Part shown: positions 19,561 to 31,083 of the stretch, piece by piece
How positions within the stretch are numbered: position 1 is the first letter of the stretch
Layout of the letters: every line of letters starts with the position of its first letter
Origin: Macrophomina tecta
Taxonomy: Eukaryota > Ascomycota > Dothideomycetes > Botryosphaeriales > Botryosphaeriaceae
DNA length: 64,000 nucleotides
NCBI GenBank assembly: GCA_024180945.1
Contig: JAKSGN010000007.1
Coordinates: forward strand, 124,001-188,000
Reading direction: 5' to 3'
Notes under the pieces: model-generated
Told to the model about the DNA's origin: nothing
The model's database searches: none
The model's input: only the letters and a program-made list of their open reading frames with translations
Program-made: the position numbers and the translations under genes

Positions 19561-22049
19561 CTATTTGGCGAAGTGCAGATCGTAGTTAAGCCACTTCCGG
19601 GCAAGGACCTGTGGCACATCGAGACCAGGCTTGCCGTAGGTGAGAGGAGCAAAGAAAAAGAAGCTCCACACGACGACAGCCACAATGACACCAGTTGCGG
19701 CCCAAGAAGCGTACATGGTCTGGCCGCCCAGTCTTTCGCGGACAGGACGAGAGCTGCGAGCGGTACCTTTCCTCTTCTTGTTCTCGATCTCCTCAGGGGT
19801 CGGCGGCTCAATGTTGAAGATGAACTCCACGAGAGCACCCGTGACGAGTGCCGAAGCAAGATGAGCGGGCAGGTAATGGTGCAGGAAGAGCTGACGACCC
19901 ATAATAAAGAACGGAATGTAATGAGCGGCCCATGTCAGGAAGAAAAATCCAGTGGAGTTGTAGAGGCGCGAGCGAGTACCTAAAACGTATTAGTCCAGAA
20001 ATGCGAATGAAAGTATACTGCACTTACGTTGATCGAGAGCATCAACACCTCTACGAAGAGCAAGCTGATCAGCCCCAATAATACCCGCAAAGACGGCGAG
20101 CAAGCTGCTAGCCAGCCACCAGCCAAGAGGGTTACCGAGGAAATAAATTTGCTGCCTCGTGTCGTTCTCTGTCCAGAAGCTGACACCTCGAAGCAAGAAC
20201 GGCCAAGAAATAGGGAAACTGGAGTAGGGGTGACTGCTAGTCAAGGCGTTGTTGTGGAAGAACATGGCCCTTTGCAATTCAAAATACTTCCTCAGGAAAG
20301 GTAGAGTCTTAACTTTCCGGGGCTCCTGGATCCGACGAGCATCATCCGCAGCAAGGGAGGGAATTTCATCCACGTACCAGACGTTGCTGGATTGCTGGAC
20401 GTTCTTGTTACCGTTGATCTCAGCCTGCCTGTAGGCCCAATCAGGAAGAGGAGTGGTGTGGGTCCACATAGCAACCTTGGTCGGCCAATGAATAAGCTTG
20501 AAATGCGAGCCCATGCTCTTAAAGTCCTGACCAGGCTTGCCGTTCTCAATCTTGATTTCGAAAACAGTGTCGTTGAAGCGTTCTCCGTTAGCGGTTTCGA
20601 TATCGATCGTGGTGAATTCTTGGTTCGTGGGATAGTAAGGCGAAGCAACGTCGTGGGTAAGAAGGATGGTGTTGGTGACCAAGTGGCGGAACCTAACAAG
20701 GTCTCCGTTTTTGACGCGGCGCGGTTTATCAACCGGGTCAGTGGCGGGCAGGATTTGCCAGTGGTTGTTCGTATCGTTGTGCGGGTAACCGGTGACCTGC
20801 TGACCTTGGCTGGAGATACGGCCATCGTCATAGCGGAGAGGGTAACGATCCGGGTGACTGTGCAGGTAGACCTTGGTTTCCTTGTGACGCATCGTGATAG
20901 CATCAAAGTAGTCGATGCTCACCGACTGCATGGTCATGATATTGTCGCTGAGTGTCTCCTGGAATTCAGGGCTCATGAAATCGTCACCGGGACCGGAGCG
21001 CGTGAGAATAGAGAAGTGGACCTGGAACCAGAAGAGGTACAAAAAGAAGGGAATAACAATGAGAGCCGTAAGGCGAGCGGCGAAGTGCTTGCCGAAGTCG
21101 GGTAGAGAGAGAGAGCCTTGCCTCCGGTTGATGTCCAGCAAGTCCCAAAGGTCGAAAGCAACGGGAACCCCGATCGAGAAGAAAGTGAAAAGACCGACGT
21201 ATTTGGTGGAGATGACGCAGCTCAAGCAGACACCAGTCAGAAGGAGCCACTTCCACCACTTTCGGGAGAACGGAACGTGGCGCATCTTGTAAAACTTGAT
21301 ATAGCAGAGGACACTCAAGGCCATGAAAAAGATCAGGGTAGCATCCAGAAGAATGAGCCTGGTCTGGCCGACATGCGCGTTGTCGAAAAGAACAAGAGCA
21401 GTTGCAGTCAGGCAGGCCGGCAGACTGTATCCAGATTCCCACATGATCAAGAAGACAGTGGGAACCGTAAGCGCACCCAAGGTAGCGGGCAGAGCCCTGT
21501 AGGCCACATAAGGAACCTTGTTCGTGACATATGAATCGCCAATATTCTCAAAGAGGAACGAGCCATCGTAGCCGACGAGCCAGCCAGCAAATGCGAAGAG
21601 GAGTTTTCCGAAGGGAGGGTGGACGTCGAAGAAGTAGGTGCGCTGAAGATAGTACGAGGCAAACTGCGAAGACGACCGTCAGAACAGGCGTGACAGCCAT
21701 TGAGCGGGCCAGCACGTACCTTGCCAAAGTGGACTTCGTCGAACACGACCTGATCGGGGTGAGTGATGCCCCAGAAGCGTGTCCAAAAGCCCAGCAGCGT
21801 CACAACAGCCAAGGCAATCTTGTAGTCCCACTCGCTTCCGATTTTGGCGGCGGCCTCGGAGTGGGCGCGCGATACAGCGCCATTGATCTTCTCAGCAGGG
21901 CTGTCCGGGTTCGGAGTGGCGGGGCGCTTCTTGTCGCGGCCGCGATACCTTGCGGCGGTGGAGGGCTGCGAGCTCATGGTGGGCCACAGGCTGCGAGCCG
22001 CAGAAGACAGCTGGGCGAAGCGCACGTTAGCGGACTGTGAGGGCGGCAT
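19561..22049 (-). CDS. PMT4: Protein O-mannosyltransferase, PMT4 subfamily
   Basis: Transfers mannose from dolichyl-phosphate mannose to serine/threonine of proteins in the ER lumen. Exons (minus strand): 22049-21720, 21663-20028 and 19979-19561, with introns of 56 and 48 bp; 794 residues. The family's catalytic loop appears as HPDQVVFDEVHFGK. Many membrane helices follow, then three MIR repeats between about residues 330 and 530 (VYLHSHPDRYPLRYDDG..., VRFRHLVTNTILLTHD..., HFKLIHWPTKVAMWTH...), then C-terminal helices. Phrases such as YVAYRALPATLGALTVP and DNAHVGQTRLILLDATL fit PMT4 rather than PMT1 or PMT2. An in-frame ATG at 21977, giving 770 residues and starting MSSQPSTAARYRGRDKKRP, looks closer to family starts and may be the true one. 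Confidence 0.95.
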
Positions 22050-22985
22050 GGTGGGGGAGGCTTAGCAGCATCGTACCTAGTGGACAGGGCAGGAGCAATT
22101 TTTAAACTGCTGGGCGGCGAAGGAGTGTGGTGTAGAAAGAATTTGGATGCCGGTGGTACAGTGCTGGGCTTCCAGCTAGGTGTTCAGAAGGCCGGTGGAG
22201 CCCTGTGGCTGATGGGATGCAGGGGGGGTACGTGAGCGCGCGCGCGTCGTGTCCCTCCTTCCGTCTCCTGATCTGATCTCCGCCAATGCGCACTCCCCGT
22301 CGCCTCTTCCGCAGGCAGAGCACGTCGCTGGCGGATCCCGGGAGTCTGCCAGGCCTCGTCCGCCGCACTAGAAGCTTGCCGCATGGTTGAAGCTCAACTA
22401 CGCTTGGCTTTGCCGGTAAAACCTTTTTTTTTCCCCATGGGCTTGCACGTCACTTCCGCGACCGCTGTTTACAAAACGCTCCGCCATGTCAGTCGAAGCG
22501 TAAGCCGGCTCTTTTGCACGCTTCAAACAGTCGAAGTTTCTGGTCAGTGCTGCATGCCGCTTCACGTCCGACCGCTGCCTTCGATAAATTGTCCAATGCA
22601 CTGGGTTTCAACGCGCTGGCCCATTTTGAGCCGGGAATGTCCATATCCCGTGCCTGCAGCACAATGGCATGGAAAGGGAGGGCGCAACGCCACTGAGAAA
22701 TCGCCACACCTAACGAATGTAGATTTTATTTTTGCTTTACCATAAAGCGCACCTGCACAGTCTCGCTCTATAAGGTTCGACTATTCGTCATCCAGGTCGC
22801 GAGAGAACGCACCAGGCAGTATGCCGATATGCAAAAATAGCAAGACAGAACGATCCTCGTCCGAGATTTTCATCTCAATTTCGATTAGGTCTTTGATCGA
22901 TGTCTATCACCCAACACATCCGCGAGCAAAGCTATCGCGGCCCCGTTGCTCCGTGATGCCATCTCTAGTGCAGCATGCGGACCTC
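22050..22985. other. Intergenic interval between PMT4 and the transporter gene
   Basis: No supported gene. It holds the PMT4 promoter at its left side and the 3' end of the transporter gene at its right. Only short unsupported frames are present. Confidence 0.5.
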
Positions 22986-24189
22986 TCATTTTCCCTTCAG
23001 CTCCTTGAATCTTTGAGCCTCCTTCCTTCTTTTAATTCCCACAGTAGTCTCCCAGCCGTACAGACCACCCGCACCGAAAACAATGAAGGCTCCAAATAAC
23101 ATCTGATTGCCCATCTTATTGCCAAAAAGCCAAATGCTGACCAGGAAACTGACAAGCTTACGAATGTTGAGTACAATCGTCACAGTCACTGCTGAAGACT
23201 TCGCGCTAAGCAGGTTGACTCCGGTGATGCACAGGAGCTGCGTCGTCGAGTTGAGTAGTAGCATAAAGACCGACTCTGGGATGGATGCCAAGACTTTTTG
23301 CGCTGGAAGAGGCAGTGCGGATGATATCGTAGGCGGGAGGTACAATGGTGGCGACGATGCAAGACGGGTGTATTGCGACATCAGTGTACTTTGAAGTGGG
23401 AGGAACATCGGGATGCTGATGAGGTGGGAATAGAAGAGGTTCTCGTCCCAGTGCTTTCCGTGCTGCTCATAGATCTCCTGAACGTAGACGCCCATGTATG
23501 CGGAAAGCAGCTGCGCCACGAGGAGGATGACGAGGCCCGCTTCAAATGACGCATCGGTGAAATTGATGCTCGAGGTGCTCATGGATTTGCCCTAAGTAGC
23601 AGGTTAGCCAGTGATAGTCGGTATATCGGTTATGGGCTTCATACCTTGCTAGCAGCATCCGCCCAAGCTGAGATGATGACGCCCACGGTAAGCATGGCCA
23701 CCGAGAATACCTGCAAAGGAGAGTAGCGCTTTCCCCGAAGCCATCCTGCACCCATTGTGGTGACGCTGCCAAAACTGCGGAGGATGATGTGCACAGGTAC
23801 CGAAATGCGGAATGCAAACGCCCAGTTGTTCAACATATTGACAGCAAAGAACATCGATGCACTCATGAACCACTTTCGGAAAGGTACCGGGCTTTTCTTG
23901 AGAAAGAAAGGCTGGCCGGGGTCAAACTGTGATGGAAACGCGGCAAGGCAAACGAGGACGAATTGGCCCAGTGTGATCAAAAGTCCACTGTCGGGCTCTC
24001 GTCTTCTTAGTGTCAGCTTGCGGCCGTCGTGTTTAGGCGACTCTACGCTTACTTGACAATCGCTTCAAGAGCATAGACCTGGACCTGAATCAGCTTGAGC
24101 AATGAGGAGCACGGCAGTCGTATACTTACATTGGAGCAGCAACCTCCGAAGATAAGGGCAGTAATGCCCACAGGTGCAAGAGGGATCAT
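22986..24189 (-). CDS. YEA4: UDP-N-acetylglucosamine transporter (YEA4/SLC35B4 type)
   Basis: Nucleotide-sugar antiporter of the ER or Golgi that supplies UDP-GlcNAc for chitin and glycan synthesis. Four exons (minus strand): 24189-24130, 24078-24053 (26 nt), 24002-23645 and 23591-22986, giving 349 residues with all phases closing. The joined start reads MIPLAPVGITALIFGGCCSN-VYALEAIVK-REPDSGLLITLGQF, the conserved front of this family. Later marks are FRKWFMSASMFFAVNMLNNW, HIILRSFGS and NIRKLVSFLVSIWLFGN. About ten hydrophobic segments fit the drug/metabolite transporter fold. The third-exon acceptor could be shifted by one codon. The symbol is by homology to the yeast gene. Confidence 0.9.
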
Positions 24190-25041
24190 GATAACGGATA
24201 TTCCAGCCAGCTAGTTCTATGAACGCAGAAAAGTATGGACGCAAAAAGACTTGAAATTAGATCCTGCAGGAATCAAGACAAGACGGGTTAGCGTCAGAAG
24301 TGGAGAAGGATAAACCAGACAGGGACAATAAATGCCCGCGTGATGAAGGCAGCGCTGGCAGCTGTCGGCTTAGCGGCGGATCAGGGTCTAGAGTACGAGC
24401 TTGAGGAACCTGGTGTGCACCGATGCTGAGAAGGGCCTGAGAGTGGGGAGCCAAGAAGACTAAGGGAATGTTGAGGCCAGGCTTCTACTTACGGCTTTTG
24501 TGATACCTCAGAGAAACCGCTGCTCCTCTGCTCACTGGTGGAGGAGATCGCTCCCGTCGGCGATGAAAGTTTGTGGCAGGACGATCCGGCAACCGTGTCA
24601 TGGACTTGTCAACGATTCAAGCACGCCCCTGCGCCGCTTGGCTTTTCGGCTGGCCGTAGGGCTGACGATCGCCGCCGCACAACTGCTGGGCGATCGCGTG
24701 CGCAAGGAACCGCTAACCATGCATTGACAACGTGCGGCTCTAATTTACTTTCACCCCGGGCTGTTCATGGCCTGTTCTCCAGAACCACAGGGAAAATGGT
24801 CAAGTCACGTAAGGACAACGCAATTCTCTCATGGAACTAGTCCTTTTACATTTCATTTCTAGCGTCTGCGTCGATGGGCCCACCATCCCGGCTCTACAGT
24901 CTTGGCTCATCGACATCATGAAAATGCTATCTAGCTGCACCATTCATTGCGGCGCAATTAGGCGCTGGATTAGTGAGGAAGAGCAGCTCTGCGGTTGAAT
25001 GAACGCCTTCCAGATGATCCTTGACAAGCCCGTTGTTCTTC

Positions 25042-26925
25042 TTACAATGCCGAGAAGACGAAAAGCTGTAACTATGATTAGTAAATGATGTTTAGCTCAT
25101 GCTGTGATCGTACGTACGTTGTTCGTCGCCGCAATGGCAATGCTGTCCTCGTTCGGGTGCCAGCTCATGTGGAGAATCTTCTTGTTGAAGTCGATCTGGT
25201 CCGCGTCCGTCTCCTTTCTCATCCTCTGACCCGGGCCAATTGCACCAGCCGCAGGGCTTCCCGCCCTCGAGTTGCCCTTTTTGCCCGATCCAGTCGGGCT
25301 TGTAGCCGCATTGCTGCCCATTGGCGTCGGAATGCCCACCTTCTTTGCCTTGAACGCCGACTTGTCCGCCTGCAGAACGACCTCGGTCTCCTTGTCAGGA
25401 TCGGAGGGGTAGATCATGAAGTTGTTGTTGTAGCTGCCAGTCATCACGTTCTTCGCATCGCCCGAGAAGACAACCTCGAACTTGTCGAAGATGCTATCGT
25501 TCTCGTAAGTATCGCATAACCTGGGCCTGAGGTGCTCATGGATAGGAATGGTCTTGATCGGCTTGTTCTCCATCTTTACGTCCCAAATCTTCACGGTGAG
25601 ATAGTCACGCGAAAGGATGTAGCGACCGTCCCTCGAGAAACGCACGTCGGAGATGGATGAGATGATTTCCGAAAAGAACGACCGGGACTGAGGATCCTCC
25701 TCCTGCTCGAATTCTGCAAGCCAATCGTTAGATATTGCACCCTGTAGTTTATGCCAAATGACTTACGCTTTGAATGCTGGTCGCACAACGCACTCTCCCT
25801 CATATCTGCCAGCTTGATGGTACCCTTGGAGCTGGCATACATGAACAGATTACATGACTCCGGATGAAACTCCGCAGCAGTAATAACCTCTGTCAGCTCC
25901 TCCATATTCGCCGGTTTGATGTCCACAATGTTGAAGCTTTGGTCCTGAATGTTGAGGTTCCATAGGTTGATACGCAGGTCGTCACTGCTTATGAACGTCT
26001 CACCGTCGCTGTTAACGGATATGCTGTTGATGTGGTATGCATGGGCATTAGCATAAGTCTTGCGAGGTACGGCGGCGACAACAGTATCATGAAGTGTAAG
26101 CCGGGGAAGCTTCAGATCGGCGGCGGAACGGAAAGCAGGGCGCTGGACTGGGCCACCAGCGCTGGGAACGCCCGCCGGCGTCAACTCCTGCGACAGGTTG
26201 TTCTCCGCCACGACCTTCAGGGATTTCTCAAACACCTTCCATAGCTTTATCGTCTTATCGTTGGTTGAGAGCAGGTAGTGGGAAGGGTTCTGGCGCTTGC
26301 ACCACTTGATCTTGTTGATCTTCTCTTCGATCTCTAAGGACTTGAGGTAGTCGAACTCGGGCTCGTGCGATTGGAATTCAGTGTGGAACTTGTACTCGCA
26401 GGTTTTTTTCTGCGCCAGTCAATAGATGCGGTGTGTGGGCGAGAGATAAGTACGCACTGTCCTATTCCGCTCGAAGAGGACGACTCTGCCGCCCTTGTCA
26501 CCAGTGGCGAGATAATCGCCCGTCTCATCGAACTCGACAGTAGATATGATATCGGCTGCGGCCAGGGCGTGGTTAGCGTGACTCTCGACGCGGTACACAG
26601 CTCGCAATGGAGCGGCGCGGGGGTGGGGCGCTTGGACGCAGAACAGCCGAACGCACCTTCCGTGATATCCTCCACATCTCCCTTGTCACCGAAACACCTA
26701 GAGGCGACGTGGTTAGCCGCTATTCAGAAACTGGATTGAGGCCAACGCTGTGTGTGAGGCTGGAGCTTGCATAAGGGATCATGCGAGCAGCTTCGAGGCA
26801 AGGTCGCCACGCAGGTCGTTAAGCAACAGCCACACTGGCGGGCGGCAATGCAGGTGGGCGGTGGGCGGAGGCGGCGCTTACTGGGTGAACTTCCAAGTAG
26901 TGGGGTTGCCCTCTGCTTCTACCAT
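25042..26925 (-). CDS. CDC55: PP2A regulatory subunit B, PR55/B55 type
   Basis: WD40 regulatory subunit that directs protein phosphatase 2A to substrates in mitosis, morphogenesis and stress. Six exons (minus strand): 26925-26882, 26697-26657, 26555-26458, 26409-25767, 25713-25118 and 25065-25042, giving 481 residues. Splicing yields the classical start [50 protein letters not shown] and then [33 protein letters not shown]. The terminal micro-exon adds LFVFSAL. A low-complexity insert of about 40 residues ([21 protein letters not shown] region) lies near the C-terminus between WD repeats, which is usual for filamentous fungi. Start at 26925 is fixed by the conserved first exon. Confidence 0.96.
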
Positions 26926-28733
26926 CTTTTCCAAAGCTGCACCAAGAGGGCCTCAAGCTGGAGCAAGCGAAAGCAGGGTAGAGAATGGGGTGTCGAGGAG
27001 CCGCAACGGTCGGTCAAGCGAGCGGGCGTGATCGGCGAGGTCTTCGCAGGGTATCAGCGGTGGTGTTGCAGGCGTTGAGACGATGTCACGGCGGAGCACG
27101 GCTGGACGAAACCGGCTAGGACTGGGCGCGTCACCGTTGAATGGGGCGTGGGCGGGCAACGAAGAGGCGCGGCCGGCGGGGAGCAGTGTCTCCAGCTGTG
27201 GCGGGGTGAGCAGGAGGCGGAGGCGGGCGGTGGGCAATTACATACGGGAGATAGTCGGCGTGGAGGGCGAATGTTTGGTTGTTAGCGGGGGCTCTGTTCT
27301 CGCGCACTTTGGACACACGGGCAGCGGGCAGAGGTGACGAGCGCCCGGAGCCTGGGAAAGTCCGATACGCCAAGCGGCTCACAGGCCCTCCTGCCAGCGC
27401 ATGAATCCTTACAGCGCTCGCCGCTAATTCGACTCTGCACCCTTCAGACAGCACAACAGCATAAGAGCGACGCAGACCGCTGTGTTGCCCGCCCGATCAT
27501 GCGCTGCGCCGCGAGCGCTGCTCTGCGAATGACGTAGGTGTCGCCCGCATGACTCCGGCCAGCGCCTGATACCTTAAAAATCCTCCATCTGCCCATTCCT
27601 CTGCTGCGCGGCGGCGGACTGAAAGCCTCCCCCCCGCCGCCGCGGCCAGGCAAGGGCGGGGCGCCGGCGCTGCGTGCATGAAAGCAGCGCCGCCCAGCCG
27701 TGCGCTGAAAGACGCCCGCAATCGCAGCTAGCCACGATGCCCGCCCTTGCCCTGAGACCAACACGCCCCTCGATGGACTAATCCGTCTGCATGCTGCAAA
27801 ACACAAAAGCCACGGTGCCTGGGCTGTTTCTGGGGTCACGTCATGCATGAAAGCTGTACTTGTGGAGCTACCCTGGATGCTGTCGCAGCACAGAACACAC
27901 AGGCCAATTAGTCGTTGCCGTTTGTCTTAACAAGAGGCTTGACCAGACATGCACCCTTCCGTATCAACGCAGCAAATCTTACTAAACTGCAGAAACATCC
28001 AAAATTAACGCAATGCATCCCACTGGGTCGAAAAGGCAGAAGCGTTCTTGTGCTGCATGTGTCGATCCATGTGCATATTCGGGCAATGTCAAGCAGTAGG
28101 GTCACAAAGTCTCGCGCCAACGCGAGGCTGATCTCGAAAATATCACAACTCAATGTTTTCTCTAGAAGCGCAGTGGTCCTCGCAAAGACCTTGTTTGGTC
28201 AACCCCTGACATCAGTACGGAAACTCTGCATGCGCAAAGCTGTAATATTTCCGTACCGGGCGTCATGGTCGGCGAGAGACTATAGTAGCTCCTTATGGGT
28301 CATACCTGGAGGCTTTGCCTAGACGGCGGAGTCTCCAAGCGGCTCAGAGCAATTACCTGAGGGTGTATGCAATCGCTATCGGCTGCAGGCATACTCTATG
28401 GAGAATGTAATTCGAAGAGATCTTAGGTGATGTATTCCACTTGTACGTACGGGTCCTAAATACAGACCCAACTATTTGCGAGTAGAAGGGGCCGCTGTCC
28501 AGTCAGCTTCCAGAGATGGTGCCTAATCATTCCCAAAGAGTCCCTGTATGCTAGCTACTTGTGCCTCGATGCCTCATCAGAATGGTGTGCGGGCCCCAGC
28601 GGGCTAAACCTCGGAAAAACCATTAAGCCACACTCGCGTAAATTCCCACCATCTCGAAAAGCTCGCAGGTTCTTCTTCTGCTCAGCGAGACGACACAGGA
28701 CGACAACCCGACCCCTCGAACACCGTCGCAAAG
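26926..28733. other. Intergenic interval
   Basis: About 1.8 kb with no supported gene. It contains the CDC55 promoter side and the RPL3 promoter. Small frames at 27.1-27.8 kb are GC-rich and without domain signal. Confidence 0.5.
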
Positions 28734-30245
28734 ATGTCCCACCGCAAGTTCGAGGCTCCTCGCCACGGTTCGCTGGCCTTCCTGCCCCGCAAGAGGGCCG
28801 CCCGCCACAGGGGAAAGGTCAAGAGGTACGTTTGTTCCTGGTTACTGTCTGCGATTTCGACGACCAGCCCGGCACGAGGACGATTGAGGGCGAAGGAACG
28901 TTGCAACACGGAGACGAGGAGGAAAAAAGACCACATTCGCGACATCAATTTCGGATCGCAATTGCCTGCTGCTTGGGCGTCGACACGATTTTCGCAGTCT
29001 TTTTCGCGACCGGCGATACCACGCGAGCTCCAGAGCTAACATAAGAATCTCTACAGCTTCCCCAAGGATGACCCCAAGAAGCCTGTCCACCTCACTGCCA
29101 CCATGGGCTACAAGGCCGGCATGACCACCATCGTCCGTGACCTCGACCGTCCCGGTGCCAAGCTCCACAAGAAGGAGATTGTCGAGGCCTGCACCGTTAT
29201 CGAGACTCCTCCCGTATGCACACCATCCGACACCCAAATCCGCGCATTTTTATTTACAAATTTTGCAGATGATCGCCATCGGTGTTGTCGGCTACATCGA
29301 GACTCCCCGCGGTCTCCGCTCCCTCACCACCGTCTGGGCTGAGCACCTTTCGGACGAGGTTAAGAGGAGGTTCTACAAGAGCTGGTACAAGAGCAAGAAG
29401 AAGGCTTTCACCAAGTACGCCAAGCAGCACTCCGAGAACGACGGCAAGTCCATCACCCGCGAGCTCGAGCGCATCAAGAAGTACTGCACGGTCGTCCGTG
29501 TCCTCGCCCACACCCAGATCTCCAAGACCCCTCTTAAGCAGAAGAAGGCCCACCTTATGGAGGTTCAGGTCAACGGCGGCAGCGTTGCTGAGAAGGTTGA
29601 CTTCGCCCAAGGCCTCTTCGAGAAGCCCATCGAGGTCAGCTCCATCTTCGAGCAGGACGAGATGATCGACGTCATTGCCGTTACCAAGGGTCACGGTTTC
29701 AACGGTGTCACCTCCAGGTGGGGCACCAAGAAGCTTCCTCGCAAGACTCACAAGGGTCTCCGCAAGGTTGCTTGTATCGGTGCCTGGCACCCGTCCCACG
29801 TCCAGTGGACTGTTGCCCGTGCTGGTCAGATGGGTTACCACCACAGGACTTCGGTCAACCACAAGATCTACCGCATTGGCAAGGGCGAGGATGCTGGCAA
29901 CGCCTCCACCGAGTTCGACGTCTCCAAGAAGACCATCACTCCGTAAGTCGAATTGTGACAAAGATTCGAGCAAAAGCTAACAATTGCAGTCTCGGTGGCT
30001 TCGTTCGCTACGGTGAGGTCAAGAACGACTTCGTTCTCCTCAAGGGCTCGGTTCCCGGCGTCAAGAAGAGGGTCATGACTCTCCGCAAGTCCATGTTCAC
30101 CCACACCAGCCGCAGGGCTCTCGAGAAGGTCGAGCTCAAGTGGATCGACACTTCATCCAAGTTCGGCCACGGTGCTTACCAGACTCCGGCGGAGAAGAGG
30201 CAATACCTGGGCACGCTCAAGAAGGATCTTCAGACCTCTGCTTAG
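28734..30245 (+). CDS. RPL3: 60S ribosomal protein L3 (uL3)
   Basis: Large-subunit protein near the peptidyl-transferase centre. Exons 28734-28825, 29057-29213, 29269-29942 and 29990-30245 give 392 residues, the family length. The start [31 protein letters not shown] and the phrases [54 protein letters not shown] and [19 protein letters not shown] are diagnostic. The last of these includes the histidine region that is methylated in yeast. The first intron is 231 bp, much longer than the other two (55 and 47 bp), as is common near the start of ribosomal protein genes. Codon use is strongly C-ending, as expected for high expression; this also creates a spurious 239-codon antisense frame. Confidence 0.98.
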
Positions 30246-31083
30246 GTTATTTTCTCTTTTTCGTAAGGTTTAGCATCTCATTCATGAAGGGCTGGCGGTA
30301 GCTTTGGCGTTTTCATGTTCCCCGTTTCCGGTGTGAAATAGCTAAAGAGCGCGCACACCAAACAAAAAGATACTCAATGAGAAAGTCATGGATCCAGTGG
30401 AATGCCAATTGACTTTTGCCGCAAATGGTTTTCGATGTGTATCCCTGGAATGCTGATGCAAACGAGCACGGGGAAACTGTATATCCGTGGGGCGACTGGA
30501 CAGCTCTCGGGATATGTCTCGGCCCAGAGCCGTGCAGGATGGAGCCCTCGTCCGGGGGAGCGGACAAGGCAGAAGAGCGCCAATCGCAGAAAGGATTCCC
30601 GCACACTTGACTAAGAAACGCAATGAGACGGTAGAACTCGTAATGAGAAATAACAGTGAATCGTAACAATGGCCTGAGCTGAAGTGGTTGACGTATCGAT
30701 CTGTGGGGAAGAAAGCACGCGGTCATCTGACGGCTCCTCGGCCTTGGGAATCGGCATTCACATGTTGACGAGGCGCAAACAGCGTGCGACGAAGGTGACG
30801 GCGCTGCGTGTCGCAAGTTGGTCATTAACGCTACTGTCGAGTTTGAAGCCGCAGCAGTCGCGCAGATCTGGCCGCGAAGATTTGTCGGGACGGGTGGTTT
30901 ATCAACGACTGCGCACACGGATCGCGGGCTCTGAGGCTCTGGCCACACAGTTCCGAGGTTGGCCGACGGCCAATGAGCGCCTTACCTTTTTTCCTGACGA
31001 GAGTGAAGACCAGCGGCTCGAATGGTAACCACTCGCGTACGTTCTTGCAACACCACCACCCCTCCATCTCGCTCATCCCAACC
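30246..31083. other. Intergenic interval between RPL3 and SDH1
   Basis: Holds the RPL3 3' end and the SDH1 promoter. A 211-codon minus-strand frame (30313-30948) begins without an ATG and has no recognisable domain, so it is not called. Confidence 0.5.

Noticed and set aside
30313..30948. 211-codon minus-strand frame between RPL3 and SDH1
   Set aside because: Lacks an initial ATG, no recognisable motif, overlaps the expected SDH1 promoter and RPL3 3' region.
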